Part shown: positions 30,600 through 37,528 of the stretch, one piece after another
Position numbering within the stretch: position 1 is the first letter of the stretch
Layout of the letters: the number at the start of each line of letters is the position of its first letter
IMG/VR virus record: IMGVR_UViG_3300045258_000048
Location: 1 to 42,993 of that record
Length of the DNA stretch: 42,993 bases
Source of the DNA: a virus
Reading direction: 5' to 3' (one strand)
Translations under genes and position numbers: made by a program
Notes under the pieces: model-generated
What the model saw: only the letters and a program-made list of their open reading frames with translations
Told to the model about the DNA's origin: nothing
Databases searched by the model: none

Positions 30600-31934
30600 A
30601 TGGCAAACAAGGAACGCCAGCGACTTGTGTTGGACCAGCGCGACGGCGACGACATGGAGGCCGGCTGGCGCAACGATCAGGTCAAGCAGGACATCCAGAC
30701 GGCGGCTGACATCGCAACAGCCGTCGCAGCGATTGTCATTGATTCGATCGCCGACGCGGACACGACGCACGCGCCAAGCCGCAACGCCGTATTCGATGCG
30801 CTGGCGCTAAAGGCCCCGCTGGCATCGCCTACGTTCACGGGCGACCCGAAAGCCCCGACGCCTTCCCCTGGCGACAACGACACCAGCATCGCCACGACGG
30901 CCTTTGTCGCTGCCGCTGTCACGTCCGGCACCAGCGGCCTTGCCTCCACGTCCTACGTTGATGCCGCGGTGGCTGGTCTGTCGTGGAAGCAACGGGTACG
31001 CGCCGCCACGACCGGTGCCGGAACGCTCGCCAGCAGCTTCGAGAATGGCGACGCCCTCGATGGCGTAACGCTGGCGACGGGCGACCGCATCCTCATCAAA
31101 GACCAGGCCAGCGGTGCCGAGAATGGCATCTACACGGTCAACCCTTCCGGCGCACCGACGCGAGCCACGGATGCCGACAGCGGCGCCGAACTGGTCAACG
31201 CCTCCTGTTACGTGTCGGAAGGCACGGCGAACGCCGACACGCAATGGACCTGTTCGACCAATGCGCCGATCACGGTAGGCGTTACGGCCCTGGTATTCGT
31301 GCAGCTTTCGACCAGTGGCGGTCAAGCGGCCATCCAGTTCAAGGACGAGGGCAGCAATCTCGGAACTAGCGGCGGAATAACGGTCGTTGATTTCGTCGGC
31401 GCTGGCGTTACTGCCACCGAATCCGGCGGTGTTGTCACGGTCACCATTGCCAGCGGCAGCGCCAGCACGGCAGTCGTAGGTAGCGTCATCCAACATGTCG
31501 TCGTGACCAGTAGTTCGGCCTACTCCAGCACGACTGCCGTTCCATACGATTCCAGCAAGCCGCAAAAAACCGAGGGCGCTGCCTTTCTAAGCGGTACGAT
31601 TGTCCCACTGGAAGCTGGCTCGAAATTGAGAGTCCGTCTGTTCACCCCATATATCTGCGCCAATGCCGCGCTCACTTGCGTAACTGCGCTGTTTCGGGAC
31701 GCTGGCGCTGACTGCATCACCATGCAGTCAACAGCCACTCCCGGCAACGAATACACCGAACCAGCGCCGCTGGAATGGGAGGACGCAGCGGGGTCCACGG
31801 CAAGCACTCAATTCGACACGCGCTTCGGTTCCAACTCCGGCGGCTTTGTCGGAATCAATCGCGGCAACAGTAACGCTACGCTGTACGGAAACGCCGGTAT
31901 TTCCAAGCTGGAGATTGAGGAAATCAAGCAATGA
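30600..31934 (+). CDS. Tail fibre / receptor-binding protein
   Basis: A 444-residue protein. After a short helical start comes the fibre motif ALKAPLASPTFTGDP followed by ATTAFVAAAV, common in trimeric tail fibres. Next is a beta module with ATTGAGTLASSFENGD, TGDRILIKDQ and ENGIYTVNPSGAPTRATDAD, widespread in phage fibres. The C-terminal ~190 residues (from about 250) are a beta-rich, Ser/Thr/Gly-rich domain that probably binds the host surface. It overlaps the following gene by four bases. Confidence 0.78.
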   Translation: MANKERQRLVLDQRDGDDMEAGWRNDQVKQDIQTAADIATAVAAIVIDSIADADTTHAPSRNAVFDALALKAPLASPTFTGDPKAPTPSPGDNDTSIATTAFVAAAVTSGTSGLASTSYVDAAVAGLSWKQRVRAATTGAGTLASSFENGDALDGVTLATGDRILIKDQASGAENGIYTVNPSGAPTRATDADSGAELVNASCYVSEGTANADTQWTCSTNAPITVGVTALVFVQLSTSGGQAAIQFKDEGSNLGTSGGITVVDFVGAGVTATESGGVVTVTIASGSASTAVVGSVIQHVVVTSSSAYSSTTAVPYDSSKPQKTEGAAFLSGTIVPLEAGSKLRVRLFTPYICANAALTCVTALFRDAGADCITMQSTATPGNEYTEPAPLEWEDAAGSTASTQFDTRFGSNSGGFVGINRGNSNATLYGNAGISKLEIEEIKQ

Positions 31935-32266
31935 CCGCCGACAAGCCTGACCTCCATTTCTGCTTCCTGTACCTTCTGCCCGGCGCCAGCTGCGGTATCG
32001 TGGACAACGACTACGAGCGAGTCGAATGGATGGACGAACGGCCCATGCCAAGCGAGGCAGAAGTGGCCGCCGTCTGGCCGATCGTCAAGGCGCGGATGAA
32101 AGCCGAGGAATGGAACCGAGGCATCAAGAAGCAGCTGGACGCACTCGATGCCGATAAGCTGGCCCGCGCACTGAGCGAGGCGCTGCTGGGTGACAAGACG
32201 CGCCTGGAAGCCCTGGAAGCCATCAAGGCGCCGCTGCGGGCGCAACTCCGAGCAATGCCAGGCTAG
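31931..32266 (+). CDS. Probable tail-fibre-associated protein (assembly chaperone candidate)
   Basis: From ATG 31931 (ATGA overlap), 111 residues. A short beta part (LHFCFLYLLPGASCGIVD) is followed by a helical, charged C-terminal half (IKKQLDALDADKLARALSEALLG). A small helical protein directly downstream of a fibre gene is typical of fibre chaperones. No specific family is recognised. It is the last rightward gene; the converging operon ends eight bases further on and I see no terminator in the gap. Confidence 0.55.
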   Translation: MTADKPDLHFCFLYLLPGASCGIVDNDYERVEWMDERPMPSEAEVAAVWPIVKARMKAEEWNRGIKKQLDALDADKLARALSEALLGDKTRLEALEAIKAPLRAQLRAMPG

Positions 32267-32274
32267 CCACCTGC

Positions 32275-32508
32275 CTACCCACGGGGCGGCTCTTGGCGAT
32301 AGTTCGGAATGACCACGCGCTCGCCCTTCCGGTTGTTACATGGCCGGCAGACGACCTTGTAATTGCGGGTGTCGTTTGCGCCGCCAAGCACCCGAGGGAT
32401 CACATGGTCAACGGTTCGGTTGGCCTTGTTCAGAACGCAGCCGCGCATTTTGTATCCCTTCATCCTCGGTATTACTGGGCGACCGTCATGCTCCTGCCGG
32501 TAGCGCAC
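32275..32508 (-). CDS. Small HNH endonuclease
   Basis: A 77-residue protein from GTG 32508. TVDHVIPRVLGGANDTRNYKVVC gives the HNH core (D34, H35, Asn at ~45), and Cys24 with CRPC (54-57) offers zinc ligands. The pattern KGER after the last Asn is typical. It is the last gene of the leftward operon and lies nose to nose with the tail-fibre operon. It could be a homing enzyme or, as in some phages, assist packaging. Confidence 0.78.
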   Translation of the reverse strand: MRYRQEHDGRPVIPRMKGYKMRGCVLNKANRTVDHVIPRVLGGANDTRNYKVVCRPCNNRKGERVVIPNYRQEPPRG

Positions 32509-33090
32509 CTACCCCCTCCCCTCTGCGGCGTCGATGGCGGCGTTCGGATCACGGGTGAAGTGTCGGCGCAGGCCACATTTCTTGCATTGCTCCCAACCGT
32601 GAACCGTCTGTATGGAATACCCGTATCCAACAGGGACAGCTTCCAGATCGCCAACGGTTTCCCACTCGTGGATTGGGATTGACTTGCAGGATATTTCAGC
32701 CAGTGCCTTGCGTTGGTTTTCTGCATCCCGCCTGCACTCGGCCAGCTCTGCTTTGTAGCGTTCGCAACCTTCCGCTTCGGCATCGCGCTGGGCTTCCAAC
32801 TGTTCGATTACGTTCTCAAGCCCAGCCACCCTCTCCACCAGCGCGGGCAGGGAGGTGCGGACGTAATTGCAGGCGGCGGCAAGGTCATCGTATGCCCTTC
32901 CTGCATTGCTTACCAACTCATCACGCATGGGCCATCGCAGTTCGCCACACTCACCGCCGGGATCGGTAGTAATTGCACAGGTTCCTTCACCGAAGGCGCC
33001 TATTGGCTGCGCTGCTATTGCATCACGCAGGCTTAGAATTGTCGCCAGCGCATCATCCAATTCCAGCGCCATCAACTCGGGAGGGGTCAT
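32509..33090 (-). CDS. Coiled-coil protein with C-terminal Cys pair
   Basis: A 193-residue protein from ATG 33090 (ATGA overlap). The first ~60 residues include DALATILSLRDAIAAQPIG. The middle is a coiled coil (VERVAGLENVIEQLEAQRD, KAELAECRRDAENQRKALAE), and the C-terminal part has CKKCGLRRHF, a possible half zinc site. It is part of the run of small accessory proteins. Function unknown. Confidence 0.6.
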   Translation of the reverse strand: MTPPELMALELDDALATILSLRDAIAAQPIGAFGEGTCAITTDPGGECGELRWPMRDELVSNAGRAYDDLAAACNYVRTSLPALVERVAGLENVIEQLEAQRDAEAEGCERYKAELAECRRDAENQRKALAEISCKSIPIHEWETVGDLEAVPVGYGYSIQTVHGWEQCKKCGLRRHFTRDPNAAIDAAEGRG

Positions 33091-33329
33091 GGAAGTTTGT
33101 CCTTGAGCAGTAGTGCGGTCCCACACTCGGGATATGTGCCGGTTTCCGCAATTAGTTCAACACGATCAAGGACACGATCCTTGTCATATCCAAGTTTCGC
33201 CTTGTCCAGTCTTTCCCGAAGCATCTGATATGCCTCATCAGCGTTAGCAGCAACAACGTAGGCAATCCCATGAACTACATTGGACGTGCTGTACGTCATG
33301 CCTTTGCAAGTAACCTTAAAGAGTTTCAT
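33087..33329 (-). CDS. Small alpha-beta protein of unknown function
   Basis: An 80-residue protein from ATG 33329 (ATGA overlaps at both ends). FKVTCKGMTYSTSNVVHGIAYVVAANADEAYQML looks like two strands plus a helix. The AANADEAYQMLRERL wording is common in small phage proteins of this shape. No function is known. Confidence 0.6.
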   Translation of the reverse strand: MKLFKVTCKGMTYSTSNVVHGIAYVVAANADEAYQMLRERLDKAKLGYDKDRVLDRVELIAETGTYPECGTALLLKDKLP

Positions 33330-33589
33330 CGAAGATTCCTCAACTCCACTGCGAGGGCGAGTAGTTCGTCGGCGCATTGTTCAAGAATATGCGGCGCTAT
33401 TAATGAGTCTGTACGACCGGCCATGTTTTTCCACTTCTTCTCCAACGCCTCCAACTCATCCGCAGCGTCGGCGGCGAGGATGAGGGGCTTGCTTGACCCA
33501 TCTTCGTCGTGACATTTGTTCTTACTGACACTTGTCTTGTCTCGATAAGTTGGGTCAGACCAGTAAACGATGTACCCGATGACCTTCAT
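33326..33589 (-). CDS. Small protein of unknown function
   Basis: An 87-residue protein from ATG 33589 (ATGA overlap). The N-terminus KVIGYIVYWSDPTYRDKTSVS is beta-prone; the rest is helical with AADAADELEALEKKWK and HILEQCADELLALAVEL. Not recognised. Confidence 0.55.
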   Translation of the reverse strand: MKVIGYIVYWSDPTYRDKTSVSKNKCHDEDGSSKPLILAADAADELEALEKKWKNMAGRTDSLIAPHILEQCADELLALAVELRNLR

Positions 33590-33726
33590 GGCTGCACCCC
33601 GTACTTGCGTTCTTGTTGAAGTTTCCACTGTGCTGACTTGTTCGGTTTTGTCGGCTTGGTTTCATCGAGAATCAGCAGGGAACAAGTTACCCACGGATTC
33701 CACCAATAGAACAGGCGAGTAATCAT
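33586..33726 (-). CDS. Small aromatic/basic protein (46 aa)
   Basis: ATG 33726 lies in the stop of the upstream gene and its own stop in the next ATG. A hydrophobic, Trp-rich start (ITRLFYWWNPWVTCSLLIL) could associate with membrane, and the C-terminus is Lys-rich. Both overlaps support expression. Function unknown. Confidence 0.5.
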   Translation of the reverse strand: MITRLFYWWNPWVTCSLLILDETKPTKPNKSAQWKLQQERKYGVQP

Positions 33727-34064
33727 GGCTGCACCTGGAGGGCGGTAGCCAGCTTGGCCTTCTCAGAGTTCCATGATGGCCCTGTGTAGTGAAAGTTGTG
33801 TGCATGCAAGAACGGCCAGATACTTTGGTATTGGCTGTCTGCCTCAATCTTGTTCAACTTCGCAAGCAAGTTCCTAGCCGCCTCATCCACCCCAGCGCCA
33901 GCGACCGGAGCGGGGTGTTTGTCCCAGGCGCAAGGGCAGTCAGGCAGATTCAGATGCCGGGCTATCGCATCAGCAATAGTTAGTCTTGAATCATCATCTG
34001 GTGAAGTGCTGGCGTAGATTTTCTGTGCCAGTGATTCCATTTCTGTACTCAGTTTATCGCTCAT
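33723..34064 (-). CDS. Accessory protein with an HPAP-type linker
   Basis: A 113-residue protein from ATG 34064 (ATGA overlap). A helical start leads to IADAIARHLNLPDCPCAWDK, then the linker HPAPVAGAGVDE, then a helical part (AARNLLAKLNKIEAD) and WPFLHAHNFHYTGPSW. Similar linkers occur in two neighbouring genes at 34485 and 35119, suggesting domain exchange at this point. Function unknown. Confidence 0.55.
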   Translation of the reverse strand: MSDKLSTEMESLAQKIYASTSPDDDSRLTIADAIARHLNLPDCPCAWDKHPAPVAGAGVDEAARNLLAKLNKIEADSQYQSIWPFLHAHNFHYTGPSWNSEKAKLATALQVQP

Positions 34065-34405
34065 GGCAGAGATCTCCATTCAGTAGGTTTGTGCCAAAAC
34101 TCGGAATTGAAGGCTTTTCCAAAACCTCCGCACCATTCGTCTCCTTTCCAGTAAACAATCTTCACACCATCGAAGGGACGCCACTGGCAAAAGGTCTCGG
34201 AGTCGTCCGCCCAGGAGCCTCCACGAATAAGGATGTGTATTCCATCTTTGGGTGCGGATTCGATAGGTCTCCATCCTTCCGCCCCCTGTTCCTGCGCCTG
34301 TAGGCGGTCGGCCCAGCTACGAATCAACTTGGCAAGCGATGGACCATAACCGTCCTCGTCCATCTGTTCGGCGCAATCTCGCATCTCCTGCACAATGTCA
34401 TTCAT
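34061..34405 (-). CDS. DUF551-type protein
   Basis: A 114-residue protein from ATG 34405 (ATGA overlap with a tiny upstream ORF). The N-terminal MNDIVQEMRDCAEQM...ADRLQAQEQ resembles the start of the gene at 34485. WRPIESAPKDGIHILI is the DUF551 signature, followed by an aromatic beta-rich end (YWKGDEWCGG, FWHKPTEWRSLP). Such modules are frequent in phage accessory regions; function unknown. Confidence 0.65.
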   Translation of the reverse strand: MNDIVQEMRDCAEQMDEDGYGPSLAKLIRSWADRLQAQEQGAEGWRPIESAPKDGIHILIRGGSWADDSETFCQWRPFDGVKIVYWKGDEWCGGFGKAFNSEFWHKPTEWRSLP

Positions 34406-34485
34406 GGCTTTCTCCATGGCCAATTCCTTTCTTCACTATCTTTCGGTAGTGGCTGTTTTTTGGTTGGTGATTTCTTCTTAGCCAT
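34402..34485 (-). CDS. Lys-rich 27-residue peptide ORF
   Basis: ATG 34485 lies in the stop of the upstream gene and the TGA in the start of the next. The sequence is strongly basic (AKKKSPTKKQPLPK) and ends in WPWRKP. GGAGG from the 31-bp repeat is its ribosome site. It may be only a coupling device between the two neighbours. Confidence 0.45.
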   Translation of the reverse strand: MAKKKSPTKKQPLPKDSEERNWPWRKP

Positions 34486-34901
34486 CACTCCCCCTCCTGC
34501 TTGGGTTGGTAGACGTAGGTGCCTTCGGGCATGTCGCTAGGATCACGGCTTGTTGCGGCGATTACCATTCGACCAGCGCCTAGCACAAGCTCCACACTCG
34601 CCCCGCTCGGGGCGGGGTGGGCAAAGAGTGGGCGATACTCAACCTTCCATCGCCCTATTGTCTCTGGCCGATCTTCACGAACCCATTCTGCCCACTGTGA
34701 TTTTTTGTCGGAATCGGTGTGCTGAATCCGATACTGCCAAGCCACAGCCTCCCCCTGCTGCTGGAGGCGGTCGGCCCTGGCCTGATAGCCAGCGGTAAAC
34801 CAGTGGCGGGCATTGTTCTTTTCTTCCAGCCCATAGCGGTAACTGCCGTCTGTAAAGTAGGCGTCGAAAGCTTCGTGCATCTCCCGCACAACGTCATTCA
34901 T
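34485..34901 (-). CDS. Accessory protein with an HPAPSGASVE linker
   Basis: A 138-residue protein from ATG 34901; its GGAGG ribosome site lies in the upstream copy of a 31-bp repeat. The N-terminus MNDVVREMHEAFDAYF recalls the start of the 34061 gene. AWQYRIQHTDSDKKSQWAEW is a module often seen in small phage proteins. The HPAPSGASVE linker then leads to a short tail (DMPEGTYVYQPKQE). The second 31-bp repeat copy encodes this tail. Function unknown. Confidence 0.6.
   Translation of the reverse strand: MNDVVREMHEAFDAYFTDGSYRYGLEEKNNARHWFTAGYQARADRLQQQGEAVAWQYRIQHTDSDKKSQWAEWVREDRPETIGRWKVEYRPLFAHPAPSGASVELVLGAGRMVIAATSRDPSDMPEGTYVYQPKQEGE
34493..34523. repeat. 31-bp perfect direct repeat, copy A
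   Basis: Identical to 34908-34938, 415 bases apart. On the minus strand it encodes the end of the 34485 protein (GTYVYQPKQEG) and carries the GGAGG ribosome site for the next small ORF. Confidence 0.95.
34591..34619. repeat. Linker-coding dispersed repeat, copy 1
   Basis: The plus-strand segment TCCACACTCGCCCCGCTCGG... is nearly the same as 35327-35356 and encodes HPAPSGASVE on the minus strand. It is GC-rich and self-complementary in part, so both DNA structure and recombination at a shared linker are possible reasons for its recurrence. Confidence 0.7.
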
Positions 34902-34907
34902 GGCGAT

Positions 34908-34938
34908 CCTCCTGCTTGGGTTGGTAGACGTAGGTGCC
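34908..34938. repeat. 31-bp perfect direct repeat, copy B
   Basis: Begins four bases after the stop of the 34943 gene and supplies the ribosome site of the 34485 gene. It is not in any gene here, so it looks like the surviving 3' end of a deleted gene copy. Confidence 0.95.
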
Positions 34939-34942
34939 GAGA

Positions 34943-35122
34943 TTAGCCACGATCATGAAGTTCTGCCGTGGTCAGTTCCCTAACGGTTAGCTGCTGGGCG
35001 CTGTGAACGTAGTCCTCATGTGAATCACCTTCCTTCACCAGAACGGCAAGTTCACGTCCATTGACTTCTATCAGTACCGGAATGTGCGGCTGTACGAGAG
35101 TAATTTTCACTTTGGTAGTCAT
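34943..35122 (-). CDS. Small beta-rich protein (59 aa)
   Basis: ATG 35122 lies in the stop of the upstream gene. TTKVKITLVQPHIPVLIEV and GRELAVLVKEGDSHEDY suggest a small beta-sandwich-like fold. It is too short for a confident family call. Function unknown. Confidence 0.55.
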   Translation of the reverse strand: MTTKVKITLVQPHIPVLIEVNGRELAVLVKEGDSHEDYVHSAQQLTVRELTTAELHDRG

Positions 35123-35448
35123 GACTTCTTCTCCTGTTGAATGATGTCGGTTCCTGCGAAAGCCGCCGTTCGTGCAGCGTCGCCAGACCAGACAACAGTT
35201 TCGCCGTCTCGACGCTTTGCCCAATCCGATTGATAGTAACGGACGCACTGACGGAGCAATGCGCCATACGAAAGGTCTTGCGCTTCCATCAAATCTGCAA
35301 TGGCAGCCCGTTCCTTTTCGCTCCATTCCACACTCGCCCCGCCCGGTGTGGGGTGGAGGGCGGCTTTGCCGATTCTTGTAAGTTCTCGAAACCAACCCCG
35401 ATGCAATGCCATGCGCTCCCATCGCGGCGAACTTTTATCTTCCACCAT
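35119..35448 (-). CDS. Accessory protein, HPTPGGASVE linker and helical C-terminal domain
   Basis: The C-terminal ~70 residues (VEWSEKERAAIADLMEAQDLSYGALLRQCVRYYQSDWAKR, then GETVVWSGDAAR) look like a small helical phage domain. Upstream in frame is the HPTPGGASVE linker. The true start is unclear: ATG 35448 and ATG 35412 are candidates, and both overlap the preceding gene by more than 100 bases in another frame. This overlap probably marks a recombination or frameshift at the linker repeat. Confidence 0.55.
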   Translation of the reverse strand: MVEDKSSPRWERMALHRGWFRELTRIGKAALHPTPGGASVEWSEKERAAIADLMEAQDLSYGALLRQCVRYYQSDWAKRRDGETVVWSGDAARTAAFAGTDIIQQEKKS

Positions 35449-35744
35449 TCTTTCTCCAACCCATCTCGGCCGCAGGTATTGCAAGCCATGGTGTTTCCGT
35501 AACGGAACGCATGGCCGCTACATCCTTCGTGAGAATGGTGAAAGTTGTGAATGTAAAATATCTTCCCGTCTTCAATCATTCCGTCAGCCAGAGACCAACC
35601 CGCATACAGTTGTCGGTCACGCCTTTCATGTTCGTACTGGAATGCTTCGGCGTAGCTATCTCCGCTGATTCGCCTATTGAACCCAGCAATCGCAGAGCCG
35701 CCACCGGAAATGACATCTTGTCCGTATTGGAACTTCTCGCTCAT
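35289..35744 (-). CDS. Accessory protein with WWKIKVRRDG module, 3' end possibly altered
   Basis: A 151-residue protein from ATG 35744 (AAGGAG upstream). A glycine-rich start leads to RRDRQLYAGWSLADGMIED, a Cys-containing NTMACNTCGRDG and then EWWKIKVRRDGSAWHCIGVGFENLQES, which resembles a common phage module that normally continues with a YAFG-type ending. Here it changes to Pro/Arg-rich sequence right at the dispersed linker repeat, where the neighbouring gene reads another frame. The end is therefore suspect. Confidence 0.55.
   Translation of the reverse strand: MSEKFQYGQDVISGGGSAIAGFNRRISGDSYAEAFQYEHERRDRQLYAGWSLADGMIEDGKIFYIHNFHHSHEGCSGHAFRYGNTMACNTCGRDGLEKEWWKIKVRRDGSAWHCIGVGFENLQESAKPPSTPHRAGRVWNGAKRNGLPLQI
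35327..35356. repeat. Linker-coding dispersed repeat, copy 2
   Basis: Shares 17 leading bases with 34591-34607 and most of the rest. It encodes HPTPGGASVE in the frame of the 35119 gene, and lies where two minus-strand frames overlap. Confidence 0.7.
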
Positions 35745-35820
35745 TTCATTTCTCCTTCGGGCGTGCGGGTAGGGGCATCCAGTGGGTTGGCTTTAGCCAG
35801 GCTGCGTTTCCGTACGGGTG

Positions 35821-36141
35821 CTAGGTCCGTAAGTCACGCGATAGGATGACCGCGTACCATTTGTCTGCCTGCATATTGTAGAATCCCAGTGTTTTCCCGG
35901 CAGGGCATCTGCCATCAGCAAGCCAAACAATGCTGGTATCCCTTGGCGCAGTCTCAATCGGCTGCCACTCCTGCCTGCAATACGCCGCAATCGCGGCTTG
36001 GGCGACGGCCATGACCTGATCTGCTGTGTATGCGTCTACGCAGAAGTCGATTCCGTCCGGGGTGCGATAGATTACTTGGCCTACAGGCTCCGGCAGCGGC
36101 ACCTCGGAGATTGCTTGTGTGATGGCGGGGGAGGTGTTCAT
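35821..36141 (-). CDS. DUF551-like protein
   Basis: A 106-residue protein from ATG 36141 (ATGA overlap). EPVGQVIYRTPDGIDFCVDAYTADQVMAVAQAA is followed by EWQPIETAPRDTSIVWLADG, the DUF551 signature, and a short aromatic end. The 76 bases between this gene and the next (35745-35820) hold only that gene's ribosome site. Confidence 0.6.
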   Translation of the reverse strand: MNTSPAITQAISEVPLPEPVGQVIYRTPDGIDFCVDAYTADQVMAVAQAAIAAYCRQEWQPIETAPRDTSIVWLADGRCPAGKTLGFYNMQADKWYAVILSRDLRT

Positions 36142-36362
36142 GCGATTCCTTTGGTGTCGCAACAATCAAGTCGGGACGGACCACAATTGCGCCTGTCGAT
36201 GTCAGCTTGAAGGGTACGTTCGATGGTTGTTTTCGATCTGTAATTCCGGACTACTAATTCAACGCTAGCGTTCGCAAGGTCGTTGATGCTCTTGATGGTG
36301 TACGGACGATTCGTCCACGAGCAACGCAGGCTTTCAAGAAACGACCGACGCTCAGGCGACAT
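36138..36362 (-). CDS. Small basic protein of unknown function
   Basis: A 74-residue protein from ATG 36362, overlapping the upstream gene by 11 bases and the downstream one by four. It is rich in Arg, Ser and Asn (SPERRSFLESLRCSW, LVVRNYRSKTTIERTL). No motif is recognised. Confidence 0.5.
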   Translation of the reverse strand: MSPERRSFLESLRCSWTNRPYTIKSINDLANASVELVVRNYRSKTTIERTLQADIDRRNCGPSRLDCCDTKGIA

Positions 36363-36804
36363 TTCCCTCTCCTAGTGCGAGTGCTTGGCGGGCGGCAGAC
36401 ATTGATGTATCAAAATACTTAGGCCACGTAACCGCACCATCGGGGTCATTAGAACTAGCAAAATAGTTATTAACGTCGTCGTGGAGGTATGCCAACGCCT
36501 CCCTCAGCGCAGCCTCCCGTGCGTACAGGGCGACGATGGCGGTGCGGGCTTGATCTAGCTCTCGCGTGCTGGGAGTTTCGCCATTACGAATGGCGTCAAT
36601 AGCGACCCTAAACACCGCCAGCACTTCCTCCTGCGTCATTTGGTTGTCGCCGGACGGTTGGACAACCATCGCCTTCCTCAGCTCATCCCGCCACCAGTAT
36701 GGCCCACGGTCAGGCCTAGGCTCACCGAACCAGTGTCCGTCGAATGAGGCCTCGCCCAAGAGGTAGGCAAGAATGGCGCGGGCTTCGGGGTGGGTGGCGG
36801 TCAT
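36352..36804 (-). CDS. Helical accessory protein
   Basis: From ATG 36804 (ATGA overlap), 150 residues. It is mainly helical: HPEARAILAYLLGEASFDG, EVLAVFRVAIDAIRNGE and TRELDQARTAIVALYAREAALREALAYL. Nothing catalytic is visible. Function unknown. Confidence 0.6.
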   Translation of the reverse strand: MTATHPEARAILAYLLGEASFDGHWFGEPRPDRGPYWWRDELRKAMVVQPSGDNQMTQEEVLAVFRVAIDAIRNGETPSTRELDQARTAIVALYAREAALREALAYLHDDVNNYFASSNDPDGAVTWPKYFDTSMSAARQALALGEGNVA

Positions 36805-37256
36805 GCTGTTTTCTCCCATCTAAATTTCGATTGTCCGATCACTTCCTGCCATTCGCGTCCGGGCCTGTTTTGCCAGCCTTTCGCTTTGCCTGGGGTAGTG
36901 CCGACTATTTGCCATCCGGCACCGCGCAGCGATGCGCCGGACTCGGTTTGCAGGGTGTACGTGACAAGCGTTGACCAGCCCAAGGCGCTAGCTGCTTTCC
37001 ATGCCCGCGAGTACAGAAACGAGCAAGCGCCCTTCGGTGCGGTAGCCATTACGCAGCAGCGGGTCAGTTCCAGCGTCGAGCCATCGTCCAAATGTCTGGC
37101 TATCGGACGCCCGCAAATGGCTACCCCGACCAGTTGCTCACCATCGGATGCACCTATGGCGAACACGTAACCAGTCGGCGGCTTGTTGTGCCGATGGAAG
37201 TTCCTGACGAACTCCTGCGCCTCATGCAGCCCAACGGGGACGATAGACAGACTCAC
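36801..37256 (-). CDS. XF1762-like protein (GNAT-like fold)
   Basis: From GTG 37256 (GTGA overlap), 151 residues. LSIVPVGLHEAQEFVRNFHRHNKPP, VGVAICGRPIARHLDDG and LELTRCC, then ACSFLYSRAWKAASALGW, YTLQTESGASLRGAGW and the closing KFRWE match the XF1762 family of phage and prophage proteins. Its fold resembles acetyltransferases. The substrate is unknown. Confidence 0.75.
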   Translation of the reverse strand: MSLSIVPVGLHEAQEFVRNFHRHNKPPTGYVFAIGASDGEQLVGVAICGRPIARHLDDGSTLELTRCCVMATAPKGACSFLYSRAWKAASALGWSTLVTYTLQTESGASLRGAGWQIVGTTPGKAKGWQNRPGREWQEVIGQSKFRWEKTA

Positions 37257-37528
37257 GCTGCCAATTCCAACTGCATCGGCGGCACCGTCACCCACTCCAC
37301 CCGATGCCCGCTAATCGGACACGGGGCCTTGAAGGTCCGCACCAGTTCATTGCGCTCCAATAGTTCGTTGACGCGTCCAGATACCGTGCCAGTCTGCATG
37401 TTGAGCGCCGTGGCGATTTCTAAGCGCGTGCAGGGATGATGGCCGCGGACATAGGACAGGATGCGGGCGCATTGCTCGCGTGTGTCCAGGGTGTGGAAGA
37501 CATCAATGCTGGTGGAAGTGGCGGTCAT
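37253..37528 (-). CDS. Winged-helix DNA-binding protein
   Basis: A 91-residue protein from ATG 37528 (ATGA overlap). REQCARILSYVRGHHPCTRLEIATALNMQTGTVSGRVNELLERNEL is a clear winged helix-turn-helix with the recognition helix at TGTVSGRVNELL, followed by a wing and VEWVTVP. It could regulate the leftward operon. The shape resembles phage Cox/MarR-like regulators but gives no closer family. Confidence 0.72.
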   Translation of the reverse strand: MTATSTSIDVFHTLDTREQCARILSYVRGHHPCTRLEIATALNMQTGTVSGRVNELLERNELVRTFKAPCPISGHRVEWVTVPPMQLELAA

